DNA of 64,000 nt from Mycobacterium sp. 1245805.9 (GCF_001672915.1 NZ_LZKR01000093.1:54802-118801); one strand, 5' to 3'; positions 44,343 to 52,936 are shown, counted from the first letter of the stretch. Made by a program: numbers and translations. The notes: a model not told the origin generated them from the sequence alone.

Positions 44343-45266
44343 TCAATCGACCACTTCTGGAGGTACCGCTCGCCGCAGCACGTTGGCGGCGTGACGCATC
44401 AGTGCGGCGTCGACGAGCTTTCCGTCGCGGCCAACCGCCCCGACGCCGCCAGCCTCGGCCAGTCGGTAGTCGGCGATGACGGCGCGGGCCGCGTCGACCT
44501 CGTCGGCCGTCGGCGTGAACACCGAGTTGGCGATGGGCACCTGGTCCGGGTGGATCGCCCACTTGCCGTCGAAGCCGAGCAGGCTGGCGCTCCTGGCCTG
44601 CCGACGGTAGCCCTCCTCGTCCCGGTAGCCGGGGTACGGCGCATCGATCGCCGCGATGCCCGCGGCGCGCGCGGCCGCGAGGATCTGCACTCGGACGGCG
44701 TGCCAGTAGTCACCCGGGTATTCGCCGGACGGCTGGAAGTTTCCGTCGACGCGGGCGCGCAATGAGGCCGACAGGTCACCCGCACCGAATATCAGCGCCT
44801 GCAGTCGGTCACTGGAGCGGGCTATGTCACGCGCGTTGAGCAGCCCATCCGCCTCCTCGATGAGCGCCTCCAGTCCAATGCGATGCGGCAGCCCCAGCTT
44901 GGTCTCCAGTTGGGTCAGCAGCACGTCGACCCACCAAACATCCTGTGCGCTGAGAACTTTCGGAATGATGATGACGTCCAGGGCATTCCGCGCGCCGGTG
45001 ACCACTTCGATGATGTCACCGTGACACCACTGGGTGTCGAGGCCGTTGATCCGGACGGCGCGAATCGTGTGACCCCAGTCGAGGTCGGTGAGCGCGGCTA
45101 CCGCCGTGGCGCGCGCCGATTCCTTGACGGTCGGCGCGCACGCGTCCTCGAGGTCGAGGAACACCAGATCGGCGCCGGCCCGCGCCGCCACCTCGCACAT
45201 GTGCTCGTTGCTCGCGGGCGTCGCAAGCTCGCTGCGGCGTGGGCGGGTTCGGGTTGGCTGAAACAT
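44343..45266 (-). CDS. CitE/HpcH-type acyl-CoA lyase
   Basis: 307 residues of the HpcH/HpaI aldolase-citrate lyase family. The start RRSELATPASNEHM, the metal-binding LVFLDLEDACAPTVKESAR and the C-terminal GKWAIHPDQVPIANSVF motif are diagnostic. Relatives cleave malyl-, citramalyl- or other beta-hydroxyacyl-CoA esters. It is the last gene of the six-gene operon and follows a CaiB-type CoA-transferase, an arrangement known from dicarboxylate (for example itaconate) degradation; here a crotonase and Rieske oxygenase accompany it instead. ATG at 45266, or GTG at 45275. Confidence 0.85.
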   Translation of the reverse strand: MFQPTRTRPRRSELATPASNEHMCEVAARAGADLVFLDLEDACAPTVKESARATAVAALTDLDWGHTIRAVRINGLDTQWCHGDIIEVVTGARNALDVIIIPKVLSAQDVWWVDVLLTQLETKLGLPHRIGLEALIEEADGLLNARDIARSSDRLQALIFGAGDLSASLRARVDGNFQPSGEYPGDYWHAVRVQILAAARAAGIAAIDAPYPGYRDEEGYRRQARSASLLGFDGKWAIHPDQVPIANSVFTPTADEVDAARAVIADYRLAEAGGVGAVGRDGKLVDAALMRHAANVLRRAVPPEVVD

Positions 45267-45279
45267 GACGTGCACCCGG

Positions 45280-46488
45280 TCAGATCGTGCCGGCCGCGCG
45301 CAGGTCGGCCAGGCGGTCGGCGTCGAGGCCGAGCAGGCCGCGATACACGGCGTCGTTGTCCGCCCCCAGCGCGCGGCCGAGGTGGGCGATCCTGCCCGGG
45401 GTGTCACTCAGGCGGGCGACGGGCGCCTGCACGGTCACCGTCCCCAGGTCGGGATCGTCGACCGCTATGAAGGTCCCGCGGGCCCGCAGGTGCTCGTCGG
45501 CGAGCAGTTGTTGTGCGTCGTAGACCGGTGCCGCCGCAACGTCTTCGGCCAGGAACACCTTCATGGCGTGCTCGAGCGTGTGCGCGCGGATCCACGCCGC
45601 GACGAGCGTGTCGATCTCGTCGGCACGGGCCTGGCGTGGGATGGGCTCGACGTATTCGGGGCGGACCGCCAGATCGGGCCTGTCGATGGCCCGATAGAGC
45701 CGGGCGGCAACGCTCGACGATGCGCTCGAAATGGCGATCCATCGGTCGTCGGAGGTGCGGTAGGCGTTGCGGGGTGCGCTGGCGTCGACGCGGTTGCCGG
45801 CGCGGCCCTGGATGTGTCCGAGTTGGTCGTAGGCCAGTGTCGCCTGCTCGACGAGCCGCGCCAGGGGTTCGATCAGGCTGACGTCGACGAGTTGGCCTGG
45901 CGCGCTATGCGCGTCGCGGTGATAGAGCGCCATCATGACGGCGTAGGTGGCCGATTGCGCGGCGACGCCGTCGGCGAGCATGAACGGCGGCAACGTCGGG
46001 GGACCGTCGGGCTGCCCGCACACGTGCGCGAACCCGCTCATCGCCTCCGCGAGGGTTCCGAATCCGGGCCGGTCGCTGGCCGGACCGCCCGCCCCGTAGC
46101 CGGTGATGTGCAGCATCACCAGGCTCGGATGGCGGGCATGGACCTTGTCGTAGTCCAGCCCCCAGCGCGCCAGCGTGCTCGGCCGGGTGTTGATCACCAG
46201 CACGTCGCTGACGTCGAGCAGGCTGTGGAACACCGCGCGACCGTCATCTCGGCGCAGGTCCAGGGTTACGCATTTCTTGTTGCGGCTCAGGCTCTTCCAC
46301 ACCAAGCCGACGTCGTCACGACGGGTCCCCCAGGTGCGCAGCGGATCCCCGACACGAGGCTGTTCCACCTTGATGACCTCGGCGCCGAACTCACCCAGCG
46401 CGGTGGCCACCAACGGGCCGGCGGCCAGCGTCGCGGCGTCGACCACCCGCAGCCCGGACAGCGGCAGCGTATCGTCACCCATCATCAC
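45280..46488 (-). CDS. CaiB/BaiF (class III) CoA-transferase
   Basis: 402 residues. The N-terminal LSGLRVVDAATLAAGPLVATALGEFGAEVIKVEQPRVGDPLR and the ITGYGAGGPASDRPGF segment are family signatures. The catalytic Asp normally follows the DRPGFGTLAEAMSG region; the Asp in LADGVAA is well placed. The enzyme would transfer CoA from a donor such as succinyl-CoA onto a carboxylic acid made by the upstream steps. Its GTG/ATG start overlaps the stop of the small helical gene. Confidence 0.88.
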   Translation of the reverse strand: MMMGDDTLPLSGLRVVDAATLAAGPLVATALGEFGAEVIKVEQPRVGDPLRTWGTRRDDVGLVWKSLSRNKKCVTLDLRRDDGRAVFHSLLDVSDVLVINTRPSTLARWGLDYDKVHARHPSLVMLHITGYGAGGPASDRPGFGTLAEAMSGFAHVCGQPDGPPTLPPFMLADGVAAQSATYAVMMALYHRDAHSAPGQLVDVSLIEPLARLVEQATLAYDQLGHIQGRAGNRVDASAPRNAYRTSDDRWIAISSASSSVAARLYRAIDRPDLAVRPEYVEPIPRQARADEIDTLVAAWIRAHTLEHAMKVFLAEDVAAAPVYDAQQLLADEHLRARGTFIAVDDPDLGTVTVQAPVARLSDTPGRIAHLGRALGADNDAVYRGLLGLDADRLADLRAAGTI

Positions 46489-46817
46489 ACGCTGGGCTCG
46501 GCGACCATCTCGAAGAACGCGGCGCCGGAGTCGGGAATGCGGTTCTGCTTGAACACATTCACCGCATACGACACCAGGATCATCGAGTAGAGCAGGTGCA
46601 GCAATCTGGTGGCGTCCTCGGGCAGCGCGGTGATGTCCAGCCCGTCGAGGTAGGCGATGGCTTCCTCGGCGCGCGGTGCGACGGCGTCGTAGAAGGCGAC
46701 CAGTTCGTCGAAGGGCCGGTCCAGCCGGGCCGCGTATCGCTGCGCGCGGGTGGGCAGTGCCCAGTCCGCGACGTAAGTTTCGAGGTCGGAGAAGCCGTCC
46801 GGAAGCGTGTTCGTCAT
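46485..46817 (-). CDS. Small helical protein coupled to a Rieske oxygenase
   Basis: 110 residues, almost entirely helical (FDELVAFYDAVAPRAEEAIAYLDGLDI and EDATRLLHLLYSMILVSYAVNVFKQ), without a signal peptide. It is not an NTF2-like beta subunit. It begins 2 bp after the Rieske oxygenase stop and overlaps the CoA-transferase start, so stoichiometric co-expression with the oxygenase is likely. Its function is unknown; a stabilising subunit or electron-transfer docking partner are possible readings. Confidence 0.7.
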   Translation of the reverse strand: MTNTLPDGFSDLETYVADWALPTRAQRYAARLDRPFDELVAFYDAVAPRAEEAIAYLDGLDITALPEDATRLLHLLYSMILVSYAVNVFKQNRIPDSGAAFFEMVAEPSV

Positions 46818-46819
46818 CG

Positions 46820-48130
46820 TCAGTTCCCCTGCCTGCCGGACTGGTGGGCGGCGACGGTGTGGCGGATGACCGTGTGGAATTGCCTGATGAGCAGCTCCTG
46901 ATCGCTGAGGTGAAAGGTGTTCTGCGCGCGGGTCTTCAACGCCGAATGGGTCGCCTCGATGGTGTTCACGTCCTGCATCGCGAACTCGATCGTGCTGTCG
47001 ACCACCAGTTCCTGCGCGAGCCGCTCCTTGGCGTTGGCGGGCGGGACGAAGTACATGTCGATCTCGTAGATGTGAGAGTCGACCGTCTCGGGCCAGTAGG
47101 TGTAGGTGATGTAGTAGCCCCGGGCCCAGATCTGGACCGAGATGTTGGGGAAGATCCAGAACTGATCGTTGCCCCACGACGCGATGTCGCCGCGGTTGAG
47201 GAAGTCCGGCAGCGGTCCGATATCGGGAACGTCGTCGGGCCCGAACAACCCGGCGCGGAACAGTTTGTAGACCCATCGCTGGTCGCGGCGGGCCGGCCCG
47301 GCGGTCCCCGGTTCGCGCGGCGGCAGCGGCGGCGGCCCGGGCACTGACGTCAGCATGTGCGGCCGAAAGAGCTCGTAGTGGTAGGCGTCCACCGGGGGAA
47401 CCATCTTCTCGGCCTTGGACACGTCCGGGTCGATGAACCGGCCGTGCACGTACGGCGGGTGATACCACTCGCACACGGAGTCGACGGCCAGCTTCCAATT
47501 GCCGTTGATGCGAGTGGAAAAGCCGTATCGCTGCGTCATCCGCCCGAAGGGGTAGGACTCCATGCCCAGCAGGCCGTCGCCGAGAAAGGTGCGCAAGGGC
47601 ACCGGCGCTTGCCCCGGTTTGGAGGCGAGGTTGACGAAGATGAAGCCGGCCCATACCTCGCAGTGCACCGGGGGCATGCGCAGCTTGCTCTTGTCGAGGT
47701 CGAAGAACTCTTCCTCGTTGGTGATGTGGTTCACGCCGCCGTCGAGGTCGTAGCGCCACCCGTGGTACTTGCAGGCGAAGGCGCGGCAGCTGCCCGACGA
47801 CTCCCGTTGCGGGTGCTCCTGCCAGACAACCTTGTTGCCGCGGTGGGCGCACACGTTGTGGAAGGCGTGGACGTTGTCGTCGAGGTCGCGGGTGATCACG
47901 ATGGACGCCAGCCCGCCCGGCAGCTCCCGGGTGAAGTAGGAGCCCTTGCGGGGCAGGCGCTCGATGCGTCCGACGCACAGCCAGTTCCGTTCGAAGACGG
48001 CCTTGCGCTCGGCGGCGAAGAACTCCTCGGAGATGCAGTCCTCGTAGTTCACCGGGCCGGTGCCGAGGTCGGGGTAGTGCGGGGTGAACTTGCCCTTTCC
48101 GGTGGCGAGCCGCTGTTGAATGTCCGTCAT
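46820..48130 (-). CDS. Rieske oxygenase, alpha subunit (second of three)
   Basis: 436 residues. Rieske ligands CAH and CKYH are about 19 residues apart in the first third. The mononuclear iron triad sits in NWKLAVDSVCEWYHPPYVHGRF (His/His plus a distal Asp). It should hydroxylate the pathway substrate using an external reductase. The GGVNHITNEEEFF segment and long loops suggest a group separate from naphthalene or biphenyl oxygenases. Its ATG overlaps the crotonase stop (ATGA). Confidence 0.92.
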   Translation of the reverse strand: MTDIQQRLATGKGKFTPHYPDLGTGPVNYEDCISEEFFAAERKAVFERNWLCVGRIERLPRKGSYFTRELPGGLASIVITRDLDDNVHAFHNVCAHRGNKVVWQEHPQRESSGSCRAFACKYHGWRYDLDGGVNHITNEEEFFDLDKSKLRMPPVHCEVWAGFIFVNLASKPGQAPVPLRTFLGDGLLGMESYPFGRMTQRYGFSTRINGNWKLAVDSVCEWYHPPYVHGRFIDPDVSKAEKMVPPVDAYHYELFRPHMLTSVPGPPPLPPREPGTAGPARRDQRWVYKLFRAGLFGPDDVPDIGPLPDFLNRGDIASWGNDQFWIFPNISVQIWARGYYITYTYWPETVDSHIYEIDMYFVPPANAKERLAQELVVDSTIEFAMQDVNTIEATHSALKTRAQNTFHLSDQELLIRQFHTVIRHTVAAHQSGRQGN

Positions 48131-49032
48131 GGTCGCGCTCCTTCGTCGAGGGGTTGGCCGTTGGCCTTGGAGTTAGCCTGGGCCCACGGCTGCTGGTCCC
48201 ACGGTCGATCGAGTGGTTCCATCTCGCCGCCGAACGGGAAGAAGGCGCGCTGCGCGTATGTCTCGCGCGCCAGTCCGTGGCCCAGCTCGTCCAAAAAGGC
48301 GCGCTTGAGCGGGTTGGTGAACAGTTGCCGCGAGTAGCGCAACGTCAGCGGCGGTCGCTTCACCAGCTCACGCGCCAATTCCCAAGCGCGGTCCAGCAAT
48401 TGGTCCTTGGGCAACACCTCGTTGACGACGCCCCACTCCTTGGCCTCCTGCGCGCCGAGCTTCTTGCCGGTCAGCAGGAAGTACCGGGCCCTGGTGTGTC
48501 CGGCGAGGTAGCTCCAGATCACGTGCTGCCCGTCGCCGGGCACCTGGCCCCGCGGAAAGTGTGAGGCGTCCTGGAAGTAGGCGTCTTCGGAGGCGAGCAC
48601 GATGTCGCCCATCAGCGGGACCTCCGAATGCATGTTGCACGGGCCATTGACCGCGCTGATCATCGGCACGTCGACGTCGAGCACATTGGTGATGAGATGA
48701 CGTGCGTACCAAGCCTTTTCGTCGAGCTTGACCAAACCGCGGGTGCCGGGCATCAGCAGGTACTCGGGCTTCTCCACCGGATCGCCATTGGGCATTCGGC
48801 CCCAGTTGGCGTTGTAGTTCTGTCCGGTCCCGGTATGGATCAGCACTTTGATCTCCCGGTCGCCCGCTACGTCGGCGAAGGCGTCGGACATGTCGTCGTG
48901 TGCCTGCCAGCTCCATACCAGGCTGTCGCCGTCGGTATGGCACTGCATCAGCAGGATGCCGTCGTCGTCCAGTTCGAAGCGGTAGTTCGGGTACCGGTCA
49001 TGGTATTCGCTGAATCTGGTTCGTTTGGCCAT
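48127..49032 (-). CDS. Crotonase-family beta-diketone hydrolase-like protein (6-oxocamphor hydrolase type)
   Basis: 301 residues. Its sequence resembles Rhodococcus 6-oxocamphor hydrolase as I recall it: a FxEYxxxYxNxRxE start, HTDGDSLVWSWQAHDD, VNGPCNMHSEVPLMGDIVLASE, FQDASHFPRGQVPGDGQHVIW and RYFLLTGKKL. The catalytic residues of that enzyme (two His and one Asp) correspond to His in NMHSE, His in SHFPRG and Asp in PGDGQH. Such enzymes perform retro-Claisen cleavage of a cyclic beta-diketone to a keto acid without needing CoA. The start ATG is 16 bp after the LLM gene. Confidence 0.85.
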   Translation of the reverse strand: MAKRTRFSEYHDRYPNYRFELDDDGILLMQCHTDGDSLVWSWQAHDDMSDAFADVAGDREIKVLIHTGTGQNYNANWGRMPNGDPVEKPEYLLMPGTRGLVKLDEKAWYARHLITNVLDVDVPMISAVNGPCNMHSEVPLMGDIVLASEDAYFQDASHFPRGQVPGDGQHVIWSYLAGHTRARYFLLTGKKLGAQEAKEWGVVNEVLPKDQLLDRAWELARELVKRPPLTLRYSRQLFTNPLKRAFLDELGHGLARETYAQRAFFPFGGEMEPLDRPWDQQPWAQANSKANGQPLDEGARP

Positions 49033-49048
49033 GGTGCTCCCGTCGCTG

Positions 49049-50014
49049 TCAGGTTCCGGTCAGCTGCGCCACGATCGGCGCGAAGTGTTCGGCCTGGGCC
49101 TGGCGCACCGTGACGTAGTTGACGCCGTAGGCCTCGCGGCGCGCCCGCAATGTCTCGGTGATCGCGTCGGCGGAGCCGACCAGCACGTTGGGGTGGTCGC
49201 GCAGGATCTCCGGCGCGATCCCGGTCCTCGCCCCGAGGCGCGTGTAGGCGCGCTCCGGGTCGTCGGTGACCTCGACGAAGAAGGGCGAGCTTTCGATGTC
49301 GAGGTCGCCGGCGCGGCTGCCGGCGGCCGCGGCGACGTAGTCGAACCGGCGGACGGCCTCCTCGTGTGGGGTCAGCCCGTCGTCGGTGCGCGGCGCGAAC
49401 GGCACGGTGTTGATGCTGACGATGTCGGCTTCGCGGCCGGCGTAGCTGAGCACGCGCCGGCCCCCGCCGCCGATCATGATCGGCGGATGCGGCCGCTGCG
49501 CGGATCGCGGTGTGCCGGCGTATCCGCTGACGTTCACGTACGCACCGGCGTGCGCAAGCTCGGCGCCGGCGCAGTGCGCCTTCACCAGGGCGACAACCTC
49601 TTTGAGCTTGGCGATGCGTTGCCCCGGGGTCCCGAACGTCAGGCCCATGGCCTCGTACTCGGTCTCGCTCCAGCCCGCCCCGATGCCGAGCTCGAGCCGC
49701 CCGTCCGAAAGCAGGTCGAGCGTGGCCACCTCCTTGGCGAGCACGGCTGGGACGTGGTAGTCGATGCAAAACACCCGGCAGCCGACGCGCAGCGTGGTGG
49801 TGTGGGCGGCCGCCGCGGCGATCGCCGCGATCGGGGCGAGGTCCTGGCGTGGGGTGCGCGCGGCGCGCTGGGCCGGCCCGGGGCCGAGGTAGTGGTCGGC
49901 GAGCAGGAGCGTGGAGTAGCCGAGTTGTTGTACCCGGCAGGCGAATTCGCGCCACTCACGCCCGTCGGCGGCGTTGGTCGCCTGCACCGCGAAGCGGAAT
50001 TGCGGCCGGTCCAC
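49049..50014 (-). CDS. LLM-class oxidoreductase heading the catabolic operon
   Basis: 321 residues of the luciferase-like family, with LLLADHYLGPGPAQ, LRVGCRVFCIDYHVPAVLAKEVATLDLLSDGRLELGIGAGW and GGGGRRVLSYAGREADIV as recognisable strands. It could be an F420-dependent dehydrogenase or a flavin monooxygenase acting first in the pathway. The GTG at 50014 matches the family start; a frame extension to 50050 would run into the divergent promoter. It is the first gene of the six-gene minus-strand operon. Confidence 0.85.
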   Translation of the reverse strand: MDRPQFRFAVQATNAADGREWREFACRVQQLGYSTLLLADHYLGPGPAQRAARTPRQDLAPIAAIAAAAAHTTTLRVGCRVFCIDYHVPAVLAKEVATLDLLSDGRLELGIGAGWSETEYEAMGLTFGTPGQRIAKLKEVVALVKAHCAGAELAHAGAYVNVSGYAGTPRSAQRPHPPIMIGGGGRRVLSYAGREADIVSINTVPFAPRTDDGLTPHEEAVRRFDYVAAAAGSRAGDLDIESSPFFVEVTDDPERAYTRLGARTGIAPEILRDHPNVLVGSADAITETLRARREAYGVNYVTVRQAQAEHFAPIVAQLTGT

Positions 50015-50045
50015 GCTGTCAGCGTAGCGCCATTGCCAACGAAAG

Positions 50046-50060
50046 TACACAGGCTGTATA
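50046..50060. promoter_or_regulatory. 15-bp palindrome over the SDR promoter (CAGGCTG core)
   Basis: TACACAGGCTGTATA has 6 of 7 symmetric pairs around its central G. It overlaps the region immediately before the -10 TATTTT of the leaderless SDR gene (GTG at 50071) and is also in the promoter region of the divergent LLM operon. The same CAGGCTG-centred palindrome occurs before the TetR gene at 52882. Confidence 0.6.
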
Positions 50061-50070
50061 TTTTCTATCC

Positions 50071-50775
50071 GTGAAGACCGCGCTCGTCACCGGCGGGGCG
50101 TCCGGCATCGGACGTGCGATCGCCGAACGGCTCCGGGCCGACGGCTACCACGTCGCGACCATCGACCTGACCGAGTCGGACAGCGAGTTCGCCTACCTCG
50201 CCGACGTCACGGACCGCCGCGCGGTCGATGCCGCGCTGGACGACATTCGGAGCGCGCTCGGGCCGATCACGATCCTGGTGAATGCCGCCGGCATGACGGG
50301 GTTTCGGCGCTTCCTCAACATCGCCTTCGAGGAGTGGTCCAAGGTGATCGACGTCAACCTCAACGGCGTGCTGCACTGCACCCAGGCGGCGCTGCCCGAC
50401 ATGCTCGAGGCGGGCTGGGGCCGCATCGTCAACATCTCCTCGTCGAGCACCCATTCGGGCTCGCCGTACCAGGCGCACTACGTGGCGGCGAAGTCCGCCG
50501 TCAACGGACTGACGAAAACCCTTGCGCTCGAGTACGCCCCGCACGGCATCACGGCCAACGTGATACCACCGGGCTTCATCGACACGCCGATGCTGCGCAA
50601 GGCGGAGGAGCAGGGGTTGCTCGGCGGATCGATCGAGGACAACATCGCGAAGGTACCGGTCGGCAGGGTGGGACGCCCCGACGACATCGCCGCCGCGTGC
50701 TCGTTCCTGGTCTCCGAGGAGACCGGCTACATCACCGGGCAGATCCTCGGTGTCAACGGTGGCCGCTGCACCTGA
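50071..50775 (+). CDS. SDR-family oxidoreductase (3-oxoacyl-reductase-like)
   Basis: 234 residues with the classical SDR motifs: TGGASGIG for cofactor, NAAGM, NISSSS with catalytic Ser, YVAAK with Tyr and Lys, and the usual PGFIDTPM loop. Asp at the end of beta-2 (TIDLTE) favours NAD(H). The GTG at 50071 has TATTTT at -12 to -7 and no ribosome site, so the mRNA is probably leaderless. It forms an operon with the aldehyde dehydrogenase 24 bp downstream and would oxidise an alcohol intermediate. Confidence 0.9.
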   Translation: MKTALVTGGASGIGRAIAERLRADGYHVATIDLTESDSEFAYLADVTDRRAVDAALDDIRSALGPITILVNAAGMTGFRRFLNIAFEEWSKVIDVNLNGVLHCTQAALPDMLEAGWGRIVNISSSSTHSGSPYQAHYVAAKSAVNGLTKTLALEYAPHGITANVIPPGFIDTPMLRKAEEQGLLGGSIEDNIAKVPVGRVGRPDDIAAACSFLVSEETGYITGQILGVNGGRCT

Positions 50776-50799
50776 ATTCACTTCTACTGATAGGCAGTC

Positions 50800-52248
50800 A
50801 TGTACACCAGAGACCAGCTGTTCATCGGCGGTGAGTGGCAGTCCCCGAGTACGAGCAACCCCATCGAAATCGTCTCGCCGCATACCGAATCGGTGATCGG
50901 GCAGGTTCTTTCGGCCGGCGCCGCCGACGTCGATCGAGCCGTCGAAGCGGCCCGGGCCGCCTTCGACGAGGGGCCCTGGCCGCGGCTGAGCCTGGCCGAG
51001 CGGATCGAGGCGGTGAACCGGCTCGCCGCCGTCTACAAGGAACGACGATCGCAGATGGCCGAACTCATCTGCGCCGAGATCGGCGCCCCGATCACGTTCT
51101 GCAAGCACGTTCAGTCGCGGCTGCCGCTGAGCGCCATCGCCGCCTTCACCGCGATGGCGGCGTCCTACGAGTTCGAAGAGCTCCGGCCCGGCTTCTACGG
51201 CAACGACATCTGCGTGGCCAAGCAGCCGGTGGGCGTGGTTGCCGCGGTCGTGCCCTGGAACATGCCGCAGTTCCTCACGATCGGCAAGGTGGTGCCCGCC
51301 CTGTTGGCCGGCTGCACCGTGGTGGTCAAACCGTCCCCCGAGTCATCGCTGGATGCCTTGTTGCTGGCCGAGTTCATCGAGCAGGCGCAGCTGCCCGCCG
51401 GTGTGGTCAATGTGGTCCCCGGCGACCGGACGGTGGGGGCGCACTTGGTTGCGCATAACGGCGTCGACAAGGTGTCTTTCACCGGCTCGACGGCGGCGGG
51501 CCGCGAGGTAGCGCTCGCCTGTGCCGCCGGACTGCGCCAGGCCAGCCTGGAACTGGGCGGCAAGTCGGCGGCCATCATCCTCGACGACGCCGACCCCGCC
51601 TCGGCGGCCAAGGCCATCCAGATGTCCAGCCTCGCCAACAGCGGCCAGGTCTGTAATGCCTTGAGCCGGGTCCTGATTCCGGCCGGCCGGGACGATTTCG
51701 TCGACGCGCTGGCCGCCGAACTGGACGGTCTCGTCGTGGGCGATCCGTCCGATCCGGCGACCCAGGTCGGCCCGCTGGTGGCGCAACGCCAGCAACTGCG
51801 GGTGCGGGACTACATCGCCGGCGGCCTGTCCGACGGCGCGCGCCTGGTGACCGGCGGAGCCGAGATGCCCGACGGGATAGACCGGGGTTGGTACATCCGT
51901 CCGACCCTGTTCGCCGACGCCGACAACGGGATGAAGATCGCCCGTGAGGAGATCTTCGGCCCGGTCCTCACCGTGATCCCCTACCGCGACGAGGACGACG
52001 CCATCAGGATCGCCAACGAATCCGACTACGGTTTAGCCGGAGCGGTGTTCACGGACGACCCCGATCGCGGTTACGGCGTCGCGGCACAGGTGCGCGCGGG
52101 CTCCTTCGGCGTCAACGAGGGCTACATCATGGATCCGCTCGCGCCCTACGGCGGGATGAAGGCCAGCGGCTATGGCCGTGAGCTCGGCCGCGAGGGTCTG
52201 GAGAGTTACCTTATGAGCCAATCGATTTCGTGCGCACGGAGCAATTAG
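50800..52248 (+). CDS. Aldehyde dehydrogenase
   Basis: 482 residues of the ALDH superfamily. VVPWNMPQFLTIGKVVPALLAGCTVVVKPSPES, FTGSTAAGREV, the general base Glu in LELGGKSA and the nucleophile Cys in NSGQVCNALSR are all present. It should oxidise an aldehyde to the acid with NAD(P)+, giving the acid that the CoA-transferase could activate. Second gene of the SDR operon; convergent with the TetR gene. Confidence 0.92.
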   Translation: MYTRDQLFIGGEWQSPSTSNPIEIVSPHTESVIGQVLSAGAADVDRAVEAARAAFDEGPWPRLSLAERIEAVNRLAAVYKERRSQMAELICAEIGAPITFCKHVQSRLPLSAIAAFTAMAASYEFEELRPGFYGNDICVAKQPVGVVAAVVPWNMPQFLTIGKVVPALLAGCTVVVKPSPESSLDALLLAEFIEQAQLPAGVVNVVPGDRTVGAHLVAHNGVDKVSFTGSTAAGREVALACAAGLRQASLELGGKSAAIILDDADPASAAKAIQMSSLANSGQVCNALSRVLIPAGRDDFVDALAAELDGLVVGDPSDPATQVGPLVAQRQQLRVRDYIAGGLSDGARLVTGGAEMPDGIDRGWYIRPTLFADADNGMKIAREEIFGPVLTVIPYRDEDDAIRIANESDYGLAGAVFTDDPDRGYGVAAQVRAGSFGVNEGYIMDPLAPYGGMKASGYGRELGREGLESYLMSQSISCARSN

Positions 52249-52255
52249 ACAACGG

Positions 52256-52882
52256 TCAGCGCGGTAGCGTACCGCGCAAGAACAACCGGACCGCGTACTG
52301 CAGGTGGCGCTCCTGTTGCTTTTTCGACCGGAACACACCGAAGTCGGCCATTCGGGCGGGCACCGCTTCCACCATGGCCAGAAAATGCTCGGCGGCCAGC
52401 TCGACATCGCCGAGGTCCAGGCACCCCAGCTCCTCATAGTGCTTCAGCACCTCGGTGACGACCCGTTGCCTGCCGGCCCACATCATCGACTCGGACGAGA
52501 CGTTGAACTCGGGGAAGTTCGCCGCTTCGCTGAGCGCTATTCGCTTGAGCCGCACATTTTCCGGTCGCACCGCGCGCGCCAGACACGCGCGCGCGACGGC
52601 GAGCAGCGTCTCCTCCGGATCGTCGCCGATGATCGCCTCGATTGATTCCTCGCCATCGTCGAATTTCGTCATGGCCCAGGGGATTACATCGACAAAGATC
52701 GCCCGCTTGTCGGGATACCGAGCGTACAGCGATCGCCTCGTGATGCCGGCCGCGCGCGCGATGGCCTCCATACTCGTGTCGGCATAACCGAGTTCGACGA
52801 ACGTCGCCACCGCGGCTTCACGCACCGCCTGGTCGAGTTTCTTCGCTTCCGCACGGGTCGGGCGTCCGCGCCGTATCGCCAC
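52256..52882 (-). CDS. TetR-family regulator of the catabolic island
   Basis: 208 residues. Helix-turn-helix: VREAAVATFVELGYADTSMEAIARAAGITRRSLYARYPDKRAIF. The rest is a helical effector domain with the AefR-like LKHYEELGCLDLGDVELAAEHFLAMVE segment. The GTG at 52882 has TACTAT at -12 to -7, hence a leaderless mRNA; in-frame codons to 52915 have no initiation signals. The GCCAGGCTGGC palindrome just upstream of the -10 matches the one before the SDR gene, so I infer that it represses both promoters. Confidence 0.88.
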   Translation of the reverse strand: MAIRRGRPTRAEAKKLDQAVREAAVATFVELGYADTSMEAIARAAGITRRSLYARYPDKRAIFVDVIPWAMTKFDDGEESIEAIIGDDPEETLLAVARACLARAVRPENVRLKRIALSEAANFPEFNVSSESMMWAGRQRVVTEVLKHYEELGCLDLGDVELAAEHFLAMVEAVPARMADFGVFRSKKQQERHLQYAVRLFLRGTLPR

Positions 52883-52896
52883 ATGTGAATAGTACT

Positions 52897-52907
52897 GCCA
52901 GCCTGGC
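52897..52907. promoter_or_regulatory. 11-bp perfect palindrome before the TetR gene (CAGGCTG core)
   Basis: GCCAGGCTGGC on the minus strand is symmetric around its central base and sits next to the TACTAT -10 of the TetR gene. The distance from CAGGCTG to the GTG start is 16 nt here and 14 nt at the SDR gene, so the two sites are positioned alike. Confidence 0.6.
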
Positions 52908-52936
52908 GAATCCAATCCCGATCGCCGCGTACCGGC

